Positions 44,804 to 57,910 are shown, counted from the stretch's first letter. The stretch: DNA of 64,000 bases from Metaphire vulgaris (GCA_018105865.1 CM030865.1:2354716-2418715), one strand, 5' to 3'. Made by a program: numbers and translations. Notes: a model not told the origin generated them from the letters alone.

Positions 44804-44839
44804 TAATAATGATAATGATGATAATAATGATGATGATAA
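44689..44839. repeat. (GAT)n/(AAT)n array
   Basis: GAT and AAT units over about 150 bases, adjoining a family B MITE at 44858. Confidence 0.93.
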
Positions 44840-44857
44840 TAGTGTCAGTGGATTGAG

Positions 44858-45027
44858 CAAGGTTTAATCTAGGCCGTTTCCGAGAGGAAAAGTGCCCTTC
44901 AACCCCTGAAATTTCAAATTTCCCCGGAAATTTTGGCATACTACATCAACTAACAGCAGCTCCCTAGCTGACTTTTCCCCCGGCCTTGTCAGTCCCCCCC
45001 GGAGTCCAGAGTCTACAGTAAGCACTG
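44858..45027 (-). mobile_element. hAT-like MITE family B
   Basis: GGTTTAATCTAGGCCGTTTC at one end and AGTCTACAGTAAGCACTG at the other, with the family interior CATCAACTAACAGCAGC. Confidence 0.75.
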
Positions 45028-45527
45028 CTGGAATCAATCAAAACTATGAAACCTTAATCGCGGTGAAACCTACCTGATAAACCACTTTCTAACAATATCC
45101 ATCCGTATGCAGCACGAGAATTTAGGAACACAGTGTACCGCTATGTAAAAAGTCCGAACTTAACGTTATAACAGCAACGGCCGAATGAATTGTAGATTCA
45201 CTGACCACTCGCTAGATGGCTACGGCTTAAATCGGCTTCGTGGGCCGGATATGGTGGATGGGTGGGTGGTGGTGGTGGTGGTGGCTGAATCCAGTTTCAT
45301 GGGGCCCGAAGGCAAAGAAACTGCATTCACATCCGGAGGAATAAGAATTATAAGATTAACCCCACGTTTATCGCTTGACCCTGATCGCCTGGTACGGGGC
45401 ATACTGCACCAGATACAGTAAGGAGTAAATTTAACAGGTGATTAAATTTACAGTCCTGATGATTTAGGCCTACTTACTGGAATGGAGTAGAGCTTTGAGA
45501 AGGGGTCGCAATAAAACTTAATATCTA

Positions 45528-45601
45528 CAGGGTGGCAGAAAAAACCGGACTAGTCACATTTAGGATTGCATTTAATATAGTCGGTTTATTGCGCCACCCT
45601 G
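45528..45601. mobile_element. Mariner-type hairpin MITE (74 bp)
   Basis: CAGGGTGGCAGAAAAAACCGG and its near complement ending GCGCCACCCTG, with TA at the left flank only. A sister of 33485-33562. The DNA at 55480-55545 is a half copy. Confidence 0.75.
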
Positions 45602-46946
45602 AATAATACTTTCTCAAACCAGCTAAGCCATAGGCGGAAACTTGGATGAACAAGTGGGGGAGGGGCGACCTATACAAGCCTACACTCCATATCACAACTA
45701 CTTTGCTACCACTTCATCTTTTCTCAAAAGAACCATTTAATATATAATGCATAAAAGTAAAAACCTATAGCAATTCTGAACCGCTGACAAAATACAAATT
45801 ACATTACAACAGGGGCGGTTCCAGGTTGGAGATGACTGGGGATGCAACCCCTTCCCCACCGGCCCCCACCAAAAATGCGTCTTCAATGGAAGACGATCGT
45901 CTAAACGGATTAGCCTTGATGTATATCCACAAAGATATGGACATATCCATAGACAATGTCATCAACAAATTCGCTTCCAGCAATAGAAAACTCGATTTTG
46001 CGCTATGACTTTGTATACAGCCAGACTAAAATGGCTTTATAGGCCTACATTGTCAATTCTGAACATTATATTTTATAAATCAAATCTACAGATTTCTTCT
46101 AAACCGTTTACATAAAATTTCTTTGACAATTGGCGGGATCTTCCTACAAAAATTCATTGCATCCCCCCCACTAAGCCTTCTTGGAACCGCCACTGCATTA
46201 CAATGTTATTAGTCCGGTCGTAAAATACAAGAAATTGAAACGCCGGAAGATAAAAATCTGATCTATCTTCACTGCGTCATCGAGAGATAGTACAGAGGCG
46301 GCGCTAGAGGGATGGGTCCGCGGGTCCGCAGGTCCGGACCCACCCAGTCTCGGGCAGGGACACCCGAGCAAATCATGCAAATCTGCAGAGAAGTTTTGAT
46401 TTAGGGGTGGAGGGGGGTGATGGGGAGGGGTAGTCTGAGCCGGGTCCTGGTTGTGTAGATTGCATTAGACCCACCCAGCCAACAAAACCCAGCGCCGCCT
46501 CTGAGTAAGTAAGTATCTAAAAAATCTTACCATTAACCGGTTAGAGGATGGAAGTACGCCAGAAGTATCAGTACCAGAAGATCGAATAACGACTGGTAAG
46601 CTTCCTCGTCGATCATTTAGAAGCACTTTTTCATATCCACAATCTAACAAGAAACAGAAAAAGATCGTCTCTTGAGTGAAATATATCCAATATTTACAGA
46701 GGATATATAGTTAAGCATCCGATCCAAAACGCTGCGATAAGAAAGATTGGATTTTTAACTATGTAAAAAGTACAAAGAAGTATAGAGTATTTTTGTAGAT
46801 ATATATTTGTTGATATACTGGAGCACTGTGAACGTTCAATGCCAGCTACTTGTATTTTCTGATAATGTGCAAATAGCTTGTCTATAAACAAGGCATAGGA
46901 GTGAGTCACAACTCCTAAAGCCACACCCTATGTAAAACCAAAACAC
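45602..46946. other. RasGAP intron 2, mixed unique and repeat DNA
   Basis: I see GGGGCGG-type fragments of transposon ends (CAGGGGCGGTTCC near 45812 and GGAACCGCCACTG near 46183 could be the two ends of one element of about 380 bp). A further GCGCCGCCTCTG end lies near 46492. There is no exon that I can support. Confidence 0.4.
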
Positions 46947-47044
<98 letters not shown>

Positions 47045-47290
47045 CCACCATCATCATCATCGTCGTCATCACAATCACCACCATCATCATTATCATCAAC
47101 ACCAGTCACCAGTCATCATCATAATCATCACCAAAATCATCATCATCATCATCATTGATGTTGTTATTGTTGCTGTCGTTATCATTATCATTCTCCTCCT
47201 CCTCTTCATCCTCCTCATCATCCTTCTCCTCCTCGAAATCATCATTATCATCGTCGTCGTCATCATCATCATCATCATCATCGCCACCAC
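46947..47290. repeat. (ATC)n/(TCG)n/(TCC)n array
   Basis: About 340 bases of ATC units with CTC and TCG variants. Polyaspartate and polymethionine frames here are not coding. Confidence 0.95.
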
Positions 47291-47884
47291 CACCAAAGCC
47301 AATAGATATGTCACAGACATATCTTCTAAGAACCGGTGAAAAACTGGTGCAAACACAAATCAAATAACAAACCACGTGGCGCTATACAAATTGTCATCAC
47401 CATTACATAACACCAGAGCAACTGTAAGTCAGCATCAACCGGATTACTGCACCCACTGCAGTCATATGCTAAAAATAACAAAATTCTGTCACTCAAATGG
47501 GGAATGGATGAAAAGATGACAGAAAACACATGCATTAACAAGTGTTCAAGAAAAAGAAGAAGATAACATTATAGATAATTATTAGCTCCATCTGTGGTTT
47601 TACAGTGTCATAAATGTCATCGGGTACAGTACTAACCTAACCCATGACCCTACAAAGCAGTTACTTTTTTTATTTTTATTCATAAAATCTTTAAGATTTC
47701 TGAAAACTGAAATGCAAAAATCTGGTTTCACCATCAGACCCAACCCGTAATAAAAATTCCCGACCCAGCCGACCCTGTTTTTGACCTCATTATGTCCCAG
47801 TAAGTGCAATCATCAGCACTACCGTCCTTGCGCTATACAACCGTAGGTGCAGCACAGAGCACTGCAGCTCAAAAACGAATTGCA

Positions 47885-48115
47885 CTAATAATTAATATTA
47901 ATAACTAATAATTAATAATAATAACTAATAATTAATAATAACTAACAATTAATAATAATAATTAATAATAATAATAACTAATAATAAATTATAAAAACTA
48001 ATAATTAATAATAATAACTAATAATTAATAATAATAATAACTAATAATTAAAAATAACTAATAATTAATAATAATAACTAATAATTAATAATAATAACTA
48101 ATAATTAATTACGTG
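47885..48115. repeat. AT-only compound repeat
   Basis: A higher-order array of TAACTAATAATTAATAATAA words, about 17-20 bases per unit. It lies just left of the hAT-like element at 48152. Confidence 0.9.
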
Positions 48116-48151
48116 CAATTTCTAGCATTCATCATCATCAGTAATGTAAAG

Positions 48152-48511
48152 CATCGGTTCCCAACCGGTGGTACATGTACCCCTAGGGGTACATCAGCTG
48201 TTGCCAGGGGGTACACTAAAATTGCTAAAATAGTAAAAAAAAATTGGAATTTCGTTTAAATCAAAACAAGCTCAATGCTCACCTTGAATAAACATTTTGG
48301 TCTTTGTAGTAACGGTAATAAGTAACCTGTCCTATTCTAATCTAGTCAACTACAGTGACCTGTAGAATGTAGATTCTATTCTAGTGATTCTTGTCATTTC
48401 TAGTGTCATAATTTGTTTGAGTGTTGATTTTGGTCGGCCCTGGGTTGGGGGGTACAAGCGGCAAATTTTTTTTGGCTGGGGTACAATTTTAAAAAAGGTT
48501 GGGGACCCCTG
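48152..48511. mobile_element. 360-bp hAT-like element
   Basis: Ends CATCGGTTCCCAACCGGTGG and AAAGGTTGGGGACCCCTG are the widespread hAT terminal type. The 8-bp duplication ATGTAAAG is perfect (48144-48151 and 48512-48519). No transposase frame is visible. Confidence 0.92.
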
Positions 48512-48573
48512 ATGTAAAGAACCTGTCAAGATTAGTCAATTGGCGCCATATAAATTTATAAATATCTAGCTTT

Positions 48574-48685
48574 GTGGACCCTATACTTAATGCTACATAC
48601 ATTAAACAACAAATGGTTGGCCCCCCATGATTAGAAGTTGCCACCCCAACGGCCCCCCACTTGCCAAATCCTAGAGCCGCCACTG
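48574..48685 (-). mobile_element. hAT-like MITE family A, truncated
   Basis: Matches family A from GGACCCTATACTTAATGCTAC to AGAGCCGCCACTG. The other half is missing. Confidence 0.85.
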
Positions 48686-49158
48686 CTAATATATACACAC
48701 ATATATACATATATTGATATATTAGGTCGACATATATAATATATACAGTACAGTCAGTTGCTGTAAAAGTCATCCGATACCGAACACAAGACAACCAATA
48801 ACCTAGAAATGTTGAAAGAAAGCCACAAATAAACTCTACATGCGATAAGACATGCGCATTGGCGTAAACTTGGATGAAAAATTGGAGGCCCAACCCCTAT
48901 ATCTTCCCCTTCCCTATGGCAGCCTCTCAGAAACGGGTAAATTTCATATTGGAGATATAGTGCAAGACAATTTCCAACATCTACCGGTAATACAAACACA
49001 CACACACATACACCTGGTCATCATTCGTTCAGTCGTTCAGTCGTTCAGTCAGTCAGTCAGTCAGTCAGTCAGTCAGTCAGTCAGATAGACAAGATATAGA
49101 CTACTAAATAGATAATCTAGTTGTCCATGGACAAGACGTCAATAAATTATTTGCATAT

Positions 49159-49178
49159 ATATCATTATCATTATCATT

Positions 49179-49246
<68 letters not shown>
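49159..49246. repeat. (ATC)n array
   Basis: About 24 ATC units preceded by ATTATC units. Confidence 0.95.
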
Positions 49247-49248
<2 letters not shown>

Positions 49249-50006
49249 GGTGCCTACACCTCCTATGGCGGTGTAAAGTTCTCACACCTGAGTAAATCAG
49301 GTCACAAGGGTCTGGAGCGATGCCTAGTCTCATGCAGGGTGGAAGGGGGTGGTGTGGAAGAGGTGGAGTAGAAGACGCAACCCCTGGCAGAGTGAAATCC
49401 ATTCTTCAGAAGTACCGCCATCGTAATCATCTTGGTGAAAACAAATCAGTTATAGTTTGTGGAATCGCCGCAAGGTGGGGTCAAGGTCGTAAGAAAAGGT
49501 CAACAAAGGGGTCAGGTCGTATAGCACCATGTTTAGGGTAATTTTGCTATCACACAAGAATTGATTTATAGTGGCACTGATCAGGTCATCGGCTGGGGTC
49601 AAATCATTTTAGGGTAATCGGAAATGTCCCACCTGTAAATAACGGTAATACCCCCCCCCTGGGGGCCGTGGAAGAACCTCTGAACCAAGATGGGAATGGG
49701 GTGTCAAATAGGCCTTCCCCTAGTGCTGAAAAATCAAAAGCGACAAGCAGGGTGAGAGACCAGAGCTCTGAGAAAAAGAGAAATTCTGCTCAATACCAAT
49801 GTTTATTGCTGCATGGGGGCTTCTTGATGTTCCCAGATGACCTTTGACCTTCAGGGTCAAGAAACTTTTCTCAGCCATCACGTAAATTACAACAGGCCTA
49901 GGTTTAAGCCTTTTACCATGCATACCTTAGGAAAGTTGTTCACCCCTTAATTCCTTTGCACTTATGATTCTTCACTTCTGTGACAAACATGCAACCATAT
50001 GCATGC

Positions 50007-50055
<49 letters not shown>

Positions 50056-50134
50056 AGACATTTGCAATGGAATTGATAGGTTAGACATGCATACAAACAG
50101 ACAGACATACATACAAACAGACAGACATGCATGC

Positions 50135-50177
<43 letters not shown>

Positions 50178-50195
50178 GAGACAGACAGACAGAGA
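50007..50195. repeat. (AAT)n and (ACAG)n arrays
   Basis: An AAT run at 50007-50048 is followed by an ACAG/ACAT tract that ends just beyond the exon 2 donor. Confidence 0.93.
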
Positions 50196-50202
50196 CACTT
50201 AC

Positions 50203-50259
50203 CGACAAGATCGTCAAAGGTCCAGACTTGAACGACGGCTCTTCTACGGATGGACATAT
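50203..50259 (-). CDS. RasGAP exon 2 (19 codons, proposed)
   Basis: A 57-nt exon between acceptor GTGTGTTTAG and strong donor TCG|GTAAGTG, phase 0 at both ends, encoding ICPSVEEPSFKSGPLTILS. It fits the phase of exons 1 and 3, and the SF-G-L-S spacing before KRTKS loosely recalls PFRVTGFLSRR of vertebrate paralogs. It is short and not clearly conserved, so the support is splice signals and phase. Confidence 0.5.
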
Positions 50260-50543
50260 CTAAACACACAGACGCCAACGTTACAATAAAATTCCGGGTA
50301 AAAACTTGAACCCTCTATCCACCACAAGGTCCCCCCCGGGTCACAAATTAACAACTACAACCAATAATCAAAGGCACCTCACGACCGCAGGAGACTGCAC
50401 CAATCCACTGGAAAACAGATTCTCAGTCTCAGTCTCAGTAGCAACAGCAGCAGCAGCAGCAGCTGGAAAAAGCCGCTATGAATTTTTCACTCCAGATGAA
50501 TATGCAGGTGGTAAAGCTATTGCTGGTTAAGTATACATCCACC

Positions 50544-50790
50544 AGGGGCGTAGCGACGGGGGGATATATATCGGTATATATATACCCAGGGTGCGATTTG
50601 TGACCTGGAGCAGTGAGGGAGGATATGTCGAGCTTGGGGGATGTAGTTGTTGGGAAATGTAGCAGTGGGGGATGTAGTGGTGAGGGGATGTAGCAGTAGG
50701 GGGATGCGGTTGGGCAGTGGGGGGAGATTCCCCCTTCCCCCTACAAATCGCGCCCTGCATATACCCCGCAAAAAATCAGTCTACCTTAAA
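50544..50790. mobile_element. GGGGCGTAGC-type element fragment, host of a nested MITE
   Basis: CCAGGGGCGTAGCGACGG and ATATATCGGTATATAT at left, and AATCAGTCTACCTTAAAG at right, match the reverse of 25890-25965 and 59185-59270. The element is split by the MITE at 50587. Confidence 0.6.
50587..50757. mobile_element. Nested 171-bp hAT-like MITE
   Basis: Terminal repeats CAGGGTGCGATTTGT and ACAAATCGCGCCCTG. The flanks TATATACC and CATATACC agree at seven of eight bases. It interrupts a GGGGCGTAGC element. Confidence 0.75.
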
Positions 50791-51590
50791 GTTTTTTATG
50801 TGATTTACATGTGCTTATATGTGGTTTATATGGTTTATGTGGTTTATAGTTAAGATTTACACCCACCCAAAATATTTATACCCTCCCAAGTCAAAAACCC
50901 TGGCTACGCCCCTGACACCCACGCAGTCTGTATTTTCTTCAACCTCCCCCCATTTGCATACGAAGTGCAAGAAGTCTAGAGGTGCATAAAATAAGCTGCC
51001 ATGCAGTTGCGCTGCAATAGCCAGGCACAGCCAGTCTTCTTGTGAAGTTCGAAGCAAAGTCTGTTTTTTAGTTTTTTTTAAAGCAACGTTTTTTCGCAAC
51101 GCTCTGCTTCTCCAACTCGTAATGGGACGCCGAACAACTCATAAATCCGTCAATAAATGCGATAGACACTGATTTCAGCATCCAGCCGGAATACAATCCT
51201 TATCAACTGAGACGCAATTTAGCGCAGGAATGACGTCAGACAATCTTCAATTTCTCAGCAAATGTGTCTCGTAAAGTAGTCATGATGGTTATACTTTATA
51301 GGTACAGTACTCATATGCAATGCAATGTAGCATTTGTATAGCGCCTGCTATATTTCTTCTCAGAGACGCTCCATTGCAATGTCCTGCTTTCCCCTCTTCC
51401 CCTCCCCATCGTCTACTCATTTTCTGACCAGGCCTGCCTCACTTCTTTCACCATTGTAGCTTATTCGGTTTACTTACATTTGCTTATTTCGGTACAATAT
51501 GCAGCAACTCGTATAAAAATTAAATCGATGGTTACGCATAAGCTTACATCTAATATATTAAAACAGCTAACAGCATTACTGATCATAACG

Positions 51591-51593
<3 letters not shown>

Positions 51594-51652
<59 letters not shown>

Positions 51653-51890
51653 GACAGAGAGAGACAGACAGAGACAGACAGAGAGACAGACAGACAGACA
51701 GACAGAGAGAGACAGGCAGACAGATAGACAGACAGAGAGAGACTGACAGACAGACTGACAGACAACAAACAGACTGTCACAGACCGAGACAGAGATAGAG
51801 ACAGACCAGACAGCGTGTGTGAAAGAGAAAGACGGAGACAGACATGGAGAGAGACAGACACGGAGAGATAATAAGAGAGACAACGAGAGA

Positions 51891-51938
<48 letters not shown>
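51594..51938. repeat. (GA)n and (GACA)n tracts
   Basis: A GA run, a GACA-type run and a second GA run (51893-51938) in RasGAP intron 1. Confidence 0.95.
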
Positions 51939-51941
<3 letters not shown>

Positions 51942-52569
51942 TATAAGCCGCATAATTTCGGAATATATCAAGCAGTCACCAATGTTATACCGTTATGATA
52001 TTCTGGCTTTTAGTTAATAAGACCAACAAACCAAAAGTTCTAGAAACTCTGGTCAAACCCCAGATCTTCCGCCGCTTAATCCATCCAAAATCCAACTGGC
52101 AGAAAAGAAAATCTATCCAAATAACGAAACCACGCTGCGAATGTAGGCTATACCCCCTGCGTCTCAGCCGTTAATAAATATTCGACGCGATAAGAGTATA
52201 GGTCATCAAATCTTCGAACTAATGCCTCTCCAGCACGGCTCAAACACGACATCCAATCCCTCGTAGCCTTAGCCAGCAGCAGCAGCAGCAGCAGCAGCTG
52301 AGTCAAAACTTTTCGCGCCACCCTCTCTTCTCTACTGGTTCGTTTAGGGTAACCGACAACGCGGCGAATTTCTTATAAACGGAACGTTCATTGAGGACAA
52401 ACGAAGAAGATATGTGACACCAAAGAGACTACGTTCCTACGGAGGATTATTTTGGGTTGTGGGATAGGCAGGCCCCCATTGCGCTCTGAAAAACCGGACC
52501 CCGCACCATATGCGGAGTTTATTAAGCGCCATCTTATCTCTCGATTGATTTTTTAGACATTTGACAGAG

Positions 52570-52863
52570 AATAGATTTCTGAAAGACTTTGTATAGTGTC
52601 GTTTCAAATGGCTCATTATTTTTCGTGGCATTTCGAAAGCTCTAGAAAAAAAATTGAGACAGAACATATTGACAATTCTAATACGGTTTGACACAACAAA
52701 GATGGGGACACAAGAATATGTGGTTTTAATTCGTTTCATCACTCTTCTGAATTTTTGCATATCTATAGCCTACTGTATGATAGTCCTTGCTTTGTCCAAT
52801 TTCAAACAGGGTATCAATTTTATAATATTTTTGTGCTCTATAAAACCTGTAATACAAAAAACC
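52570..52863. repeat. Dispersed repeat, second copy
   Basis: Matches the intron 3 copy at 36793-37100 at an estimated 85% of bases, with its two blocks in the opposite order. An unrelated repeat (AGGCTTAAGCCTACCCAACT) follows at 52880 and recurs at 59360. Confidence 0.7.
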
Positions 52864-53566
52864 AGCTCTCTTAAAGGCTAGGGTAGGCTTAAGCCTACCC
52901 AACTAATCCAACCAAAACAAAAAAAATTGTTTTTCCATCAACACCAGGTCTGTCTAAGCCTCTTTTGTTAGCCATTGACATAGAAGAAAATTTTCTAATA
53001 TGTAGCAATTTCTGCCTATTTCAGTAGAGGGTGCTAACCCTCAGGACCACCCAACTCAAGATTTAGTCCCTCCTCCTAAGAAAACAAAAGATATAGGCCT
53101 ATAAAAGAATACGTTCTATATGTGTTGCCCATACAGACCCCAAATATTAGCCTACCCAAATCTTAAAACTCTAAATCCGCTTATGTCCCGCACTAAATAA
53201 TCATCCTAAGGGGGAGGAGGGGGTCACAGGGACACCAAAGAAGAAGTGCAGATCAGAACACATGTGTGAGGCTGATTATAATATTAACCACAAGATCGGG
53301 GAAGACGGGGTAATATCGACTCAGTTAGGGAATGACAATCTCCGAAGGAAAAACTCAATAATTGTGTTCGAGATATTAAAATTTCAAAGAATTCCCAAAT
53401 TTCATATAAAGTTCAATTTCACCAATAACCTGGAATTTTCCTCGCCCTCCGGAACCTGATGGGGTAGGGGGGGGGTTCATGCACCAGCGGACAGTGTTAT
53501 TCGATTACGTTTTATTATACAAAATCCCAAGCATACAGAAACCAAACGTGAAAGCTCTGATATTGT

Positions 53567-53900
53567 TTGTCCTCCAGAAGGAACCAGAAAGGGCGACCGA
53601 TGCCGGAGTGGATGTTCGACACTATTGGAAAAAAACAAGTATTCAGCCCTAAAATCAGAAGAAGAAGACTTAGATGGTATGGACATGTAAATAGAATTAA
53701 CAGACTCCCATATAAAAAACTCTACACATACAAAGAAGGAAAAAGAGGAAGAGGAAGACCAAAAAGTGGATGGATAACATCAAAGAAGACTTGAAAGATA
53801 TCAAATGACAATAATAGATGGAACGAGACTAACAACGGAAAAAGATAAATGGAAAAGTTTTGTGTCTAGCTATTGCCGCTAATGAGCTGGCAGAAAGCAA
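53567..53900 (+). pseudogene. Decayed LINE reverse-transcriptase C-terminus
   Basis: RRRRLRWYGHVNRI followed by KEGKRGRGRPKSGW is the typical RLRWxGHV and GKRxRGRPxxxW signature at the end of ORF2 in many invertebrate non-LTR elements. A stop and frame change follow, then KDKWKSFV-like residues. The remainder of the element is absent. Confidence 0.75.
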
Positions 53901-54204
53901 CTATGATGATGATGATTCAGCCCTGAAGATAAGAGCTCAAGATATAGAGTAGAGGCGACGCTGGAGTATTGAACCTGTCTTTGAACAGAACACCTCAAGA
54001 AGAATACCAGAACAGGGGCGCACCAGCATAGGCGTAGCGAGGGGGCAGGGGGATACCCTCGCTACGCCTCTGCGCACCAGGGGGTATTTTGCGCCCACGA
54101 CAGAGGGTCGGAAAATCAAATCTGCAGGCTAAGAAGTTTTAATTGACAAATCGCAACATTTTATCGACGCAAGATTAAAACTACAGATGCACTTTTCTTG
54201 CTTT

Positions 54205-54360
54205 TACTGATATGAACTGGTCTTAGTAGTCTATGTTATACTGTTATACTAAAGTCAGTTTTATTTCAGTTTCTCTTTCTACACTGAGTAGTGAGCAAGA
54301 TCACAGAGTTCTTGGCGCCTCCTTCAAGTGGCGTCCCGATGGGGGGCATCTGCCCTACCC
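54205..54360 (+). repeat. Dispersed repeat copy (sister of 44247-44390)
   Basis: Both copies share GAGCAAGATCACAGAGTT, CTTCAAGTGGCG and GCATCTGCCCTACC in order. Confidence 0.7.
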
Positions 54361-54437
54361 CACCCCATTCCCTGGGTACGCCATTGCATCAGAAATGAGA
54401 AAAGTCTAGGCCAAGCGAGAGTTGTTGTATGCATTTC

Positions 54438-54476
<39 letters not shown>

Positions 54477-55146
54477 AAAACGGAACCCTACTTAGTATTG
54501 CCAACAGGGCATTCCACTCTTAAACCAGTCAAACGATATCACATCCTTATATACAACCTGTCCAACACATGCTGTGAACACCCCCACCCCCCTTCCCCCC
54601 CCCCACACACACATAAGACAGATGGATCGTGAATTTGAATCTACCTATGCGGGAGGGGGGAAAGATGGTTATCGCGGAGCCAAAACAGTAATTCCCTCCG
54701 GGGGGGGGCAAAGGTCAGAGGTCGACGGAGGACTGGTTGAAGGAGGCGAGGAAAAGAAAGCAAACACTAGGGCAACATAAATGACACGTGATTCCACCAT
54801 CGTCAACTCTGTCTCAGGCTCGAACACGGGTGAGTCCGGAGTAACCTCACACCCTCCAACCCTTCCCTCCTCCATCCCTCCCCCTCGCTCCATCCCTCCC
54901 CCTCCCACACCCGCCAAGCCGATAATCCATAGGCGGCGTTCTGCCACAAAACTTGGGGTGTCCACAGTCCAGACCTAACACGGGGTGGACCACCCCCCCC
55001 TACCTTTTTAACGGCGGTCGGTGCCTCCGCAGTTTTTTAGTTTTAAAAGTCAGTAAGTGAGTGTTAGTGCATTTCGGACATAAATCACGTCCATTAATAA
55101 TAAATTGTGTTTATGCATGTCTATAAAACCAGTCATACAATGTATA

Positions 55147-55188
<42 letters not shown>

Positions 55189-55242
55189 ATGTCTTAAGAT
55201 ATATCTTAAGACTTGGATCATCTTAAGATATATCTATCGACT

Positions 55243-55302
<60 letters not shown>
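55147..55302. repeat. Two (TA)n arrays around an inverted core
   Basis: TA runs at 55147-55184 and 55244-55302 flank TCTTAAGATATATCTTAAGA palindromic words. Confidence 0.93.
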
Positions 55303-55305
<3 letters not shown>

Positions 55306-56177
55306 TTCTCTGATAGCATGCTGTAACGAAATCAGCCAAGGACACTGTCAACCGGGCTATTGGACAGTTTCGGAAGCGATTAACATTGGTTATCGCAGCA
55401 AACGGAGGACATATTGAACATCACTTTTATGGAAATTTCTTACGCTTTCAGAAAATCCTGAAATTTTGCAGTTCATTCAATGTTATATTAAATGCCAGAC
55501 CTAAATGTGACTATAGTCTGGTTATTTTTTGCGCCACCCTGTATATATTTCACCCAATTACCCTAAAGTTTAACAGCTAATTTTACGAAACCATCGCATT
55601 TCAATATCCAGTCAAACTAACCATTCGTTAAATTTCCACCCTTGCTTAAATATGCACCCACCCACCCACGACAGTTTTTCCCGGCAGTCCAAACTCGCTG
55701 CTCCACAGGTTTTATGACCTTCCCCTTCCCCACCCATAGCACGCGCAAAACTTTCCCTCCCCTGCCTTCCACACATCGCGTTTTTTGCAACGTATGGCCC
55801 ATAAGGTGGTTCTTGGTAATAATAATAATAATAATAATTATTATTATAATCAATGTCAATATAGGAAAATAGACATCACACAATTTCAACACGCCGCGCG
55901 TCCATAGAATTAGTCTCACAGCACCAAAAGCAATCATCAAGGCAAACAACAGGACGAAAAAACACCCGTCTCTTGACCCCCACCCCACCCACCCCACCCC
56001 CACCCCAATACTACTATAGGACCCAGCACCAGGAAAATGATCACTATTATCAATATAGACAAGGCACATACATCCAGACAGTGCACACATAAAAAGTACC
56101 AGCTTCACAGACAGTTCGCCTGTCGTTTCATTTCGCATACTGTAGGCCTAAACCATGGACTAGTCCATGCCTAAATG

Positions 56178-56358
56178 CAGTATTTAATCTAGACTCCTGG
56201 ACTCCGCGGGGGGACTGACAAGGCAGGGTGGAAGTCAGCTAGGGGGCTGCTGTTAGTTGATGCATTATGCCAAAATTTCCGGGGGAATTTGAAATTTCCG
56301 GGGGATAAAAGGGCAAATTCCCCTCCCCTCACCCGGAAACGGCCTAAATTAAATCCTG
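56178..56358 (+). mobile_element. hAT-like MITE family B
   Basis: Starts CAGTATTTAATCTAGACTCC and ends CCTAAATTAAATCCTG. The flanks CCTAAATG and CCTATACG agree at six of eight bases. Confidence 0.78.
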
Positions 56359-56439
56359 CCTATACGTGAAATAAACGGTATACTTGATGAAAGCAATGAC
56401 AAAAACTTGTGGCGTGAAAGAGTCGTCTGGCCAAAACAA

Positions 56440-56900
56440 GAACTGTTACCACTCTGATATAAAATGCCATAATATTCTGACGTATTTAACAAATCCTCAG
56501 AATTCTTCACAGCTACGTTTGGGCGGTTCTGATGTACGGCTCGAAACATGGACGTTGACAAAACATCAGAAAGGAAACTGGAAGCTGCAGAGATGTGGTT
56601 TCTCAGACGGATGCAAAAATTTCATGGACAGAAAGAATAACCAATGAGGAAGTACTAAAAACTTTTGGTACAAAAGAAAATTGCTAAAAACTAAAGCAAT
56701 ATTCTGAATTCTTTGACATCTAATAAGAAAAGACGGATTGGAAAATCTAGCCATAACAGGAAAAATAACAAAGGAAGACAAAGAATAAAGTTTACGGACA
56801 GCCTAAGAGAAGCGACAAGAACTACAATAATCGAACTGATAAGGAAAGCCAGAAACAGAGAAATAAATCCATACGTAGCAATACATAATAAGAAGATTTA
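56440..56900 (+). pseudogene. Second decayed LINE reverse-transcriptase C-terminus
   Basis: With frame changes it shows VLMYGSxTWTL-like, AEMWFLRRMQK-like and RQRIKFTDSLREAT segments, in the order found at the end of ORF2 of invertebrate non-LTR elements. It is a different subtype from the 53567 remnant. Confidence 0.7.
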
Positions 56901-56922
56901 ACAAATCGGCAAATTAATAATC

Positions 56923-56974
<52 letters not shown>

Positions 56975-57830
56975 GCTATCAATCAACAAACAGTTCGATT
57001 GTTGTGGCATTTTGTGCAAAGCAAGCAGAAAAGTGAAAACATTGCAATATTTAATTAATGGGAGAAGTCGGCATTTCCGTTTTTGAACAAATTTGATAAC
57101 AGTTGGCAATTCTCGTGCAATCCTGCATCCAGGGATATTTTACACCCCCTAACCCCAATTTGAGAAGATGATGATGACGACGATGATGATGATGATAAAA
57201 GATAAGGTAATTTGACGGCATACACTAAATTCTGCAAAGGCAAGTTGGCCTACAGAGGATCACGAAACAAACTTGCCAGGCGTCACGCCCCAAATGTTCA
57301 AAATTGTCCAAAATCAGACATCTCAGGTAGAGGGTTGGGGGGGGGGGGGTTGGGGGAGGAAAAGGAGAAGGTTTCATCCGCAGAATTTTCCAATGCATGT
57401 CCCCTGCCGTAAACCTCCACACCTTAATCCACATACCGTGAAGAGAATTTCCTTTGAAAATCACTCCTCTTTCACTTCTCTCCATCACCCGTAAATAATA
57501 AATAATCCTCAAATAATACGCCAAGCAACACTTTGGGGGGTTATCTTTATGAAACCCAATACTCCAATCAGCTTGCATATAGGAGGGGAGAGGAAGAAGG
57601 AGGGGACGACATGCTATGGATGGGGAAACTCAAAGAGGATAGGATTTCCAGAAGGTTCTATTAGCTGATTGGTACGATCTATCCATTTTGATATCCGATC
57701 CCAACTAAATTATAGGTCCACCGGTACATTCTGTACAGGGTGACACCATGAAAAAAGAGCCGCCTAATTTGCAGTCAACCTCAAAAGTTCATCGATAACT
57801 TTGGGTTAAGAACTACATACATAATAAATC

Positions 57831-57910
57831 TTAATCCCTTAACTGGGGATCCCGGATATATCCATCCATTTTACATTAAGTTACAGTTAAAAACACGGTT
57901 AAGGGGTTAA
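57831..57910. mobile_element. TTAA-flanked palindromic mini-element
   Basis: TTAA plus TCCCTTAACTGGGGATCCCG at left and GGTTAAGGGG plus TTAA at right. Nearly identical to 62497-62576. Confidence 0.88.
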
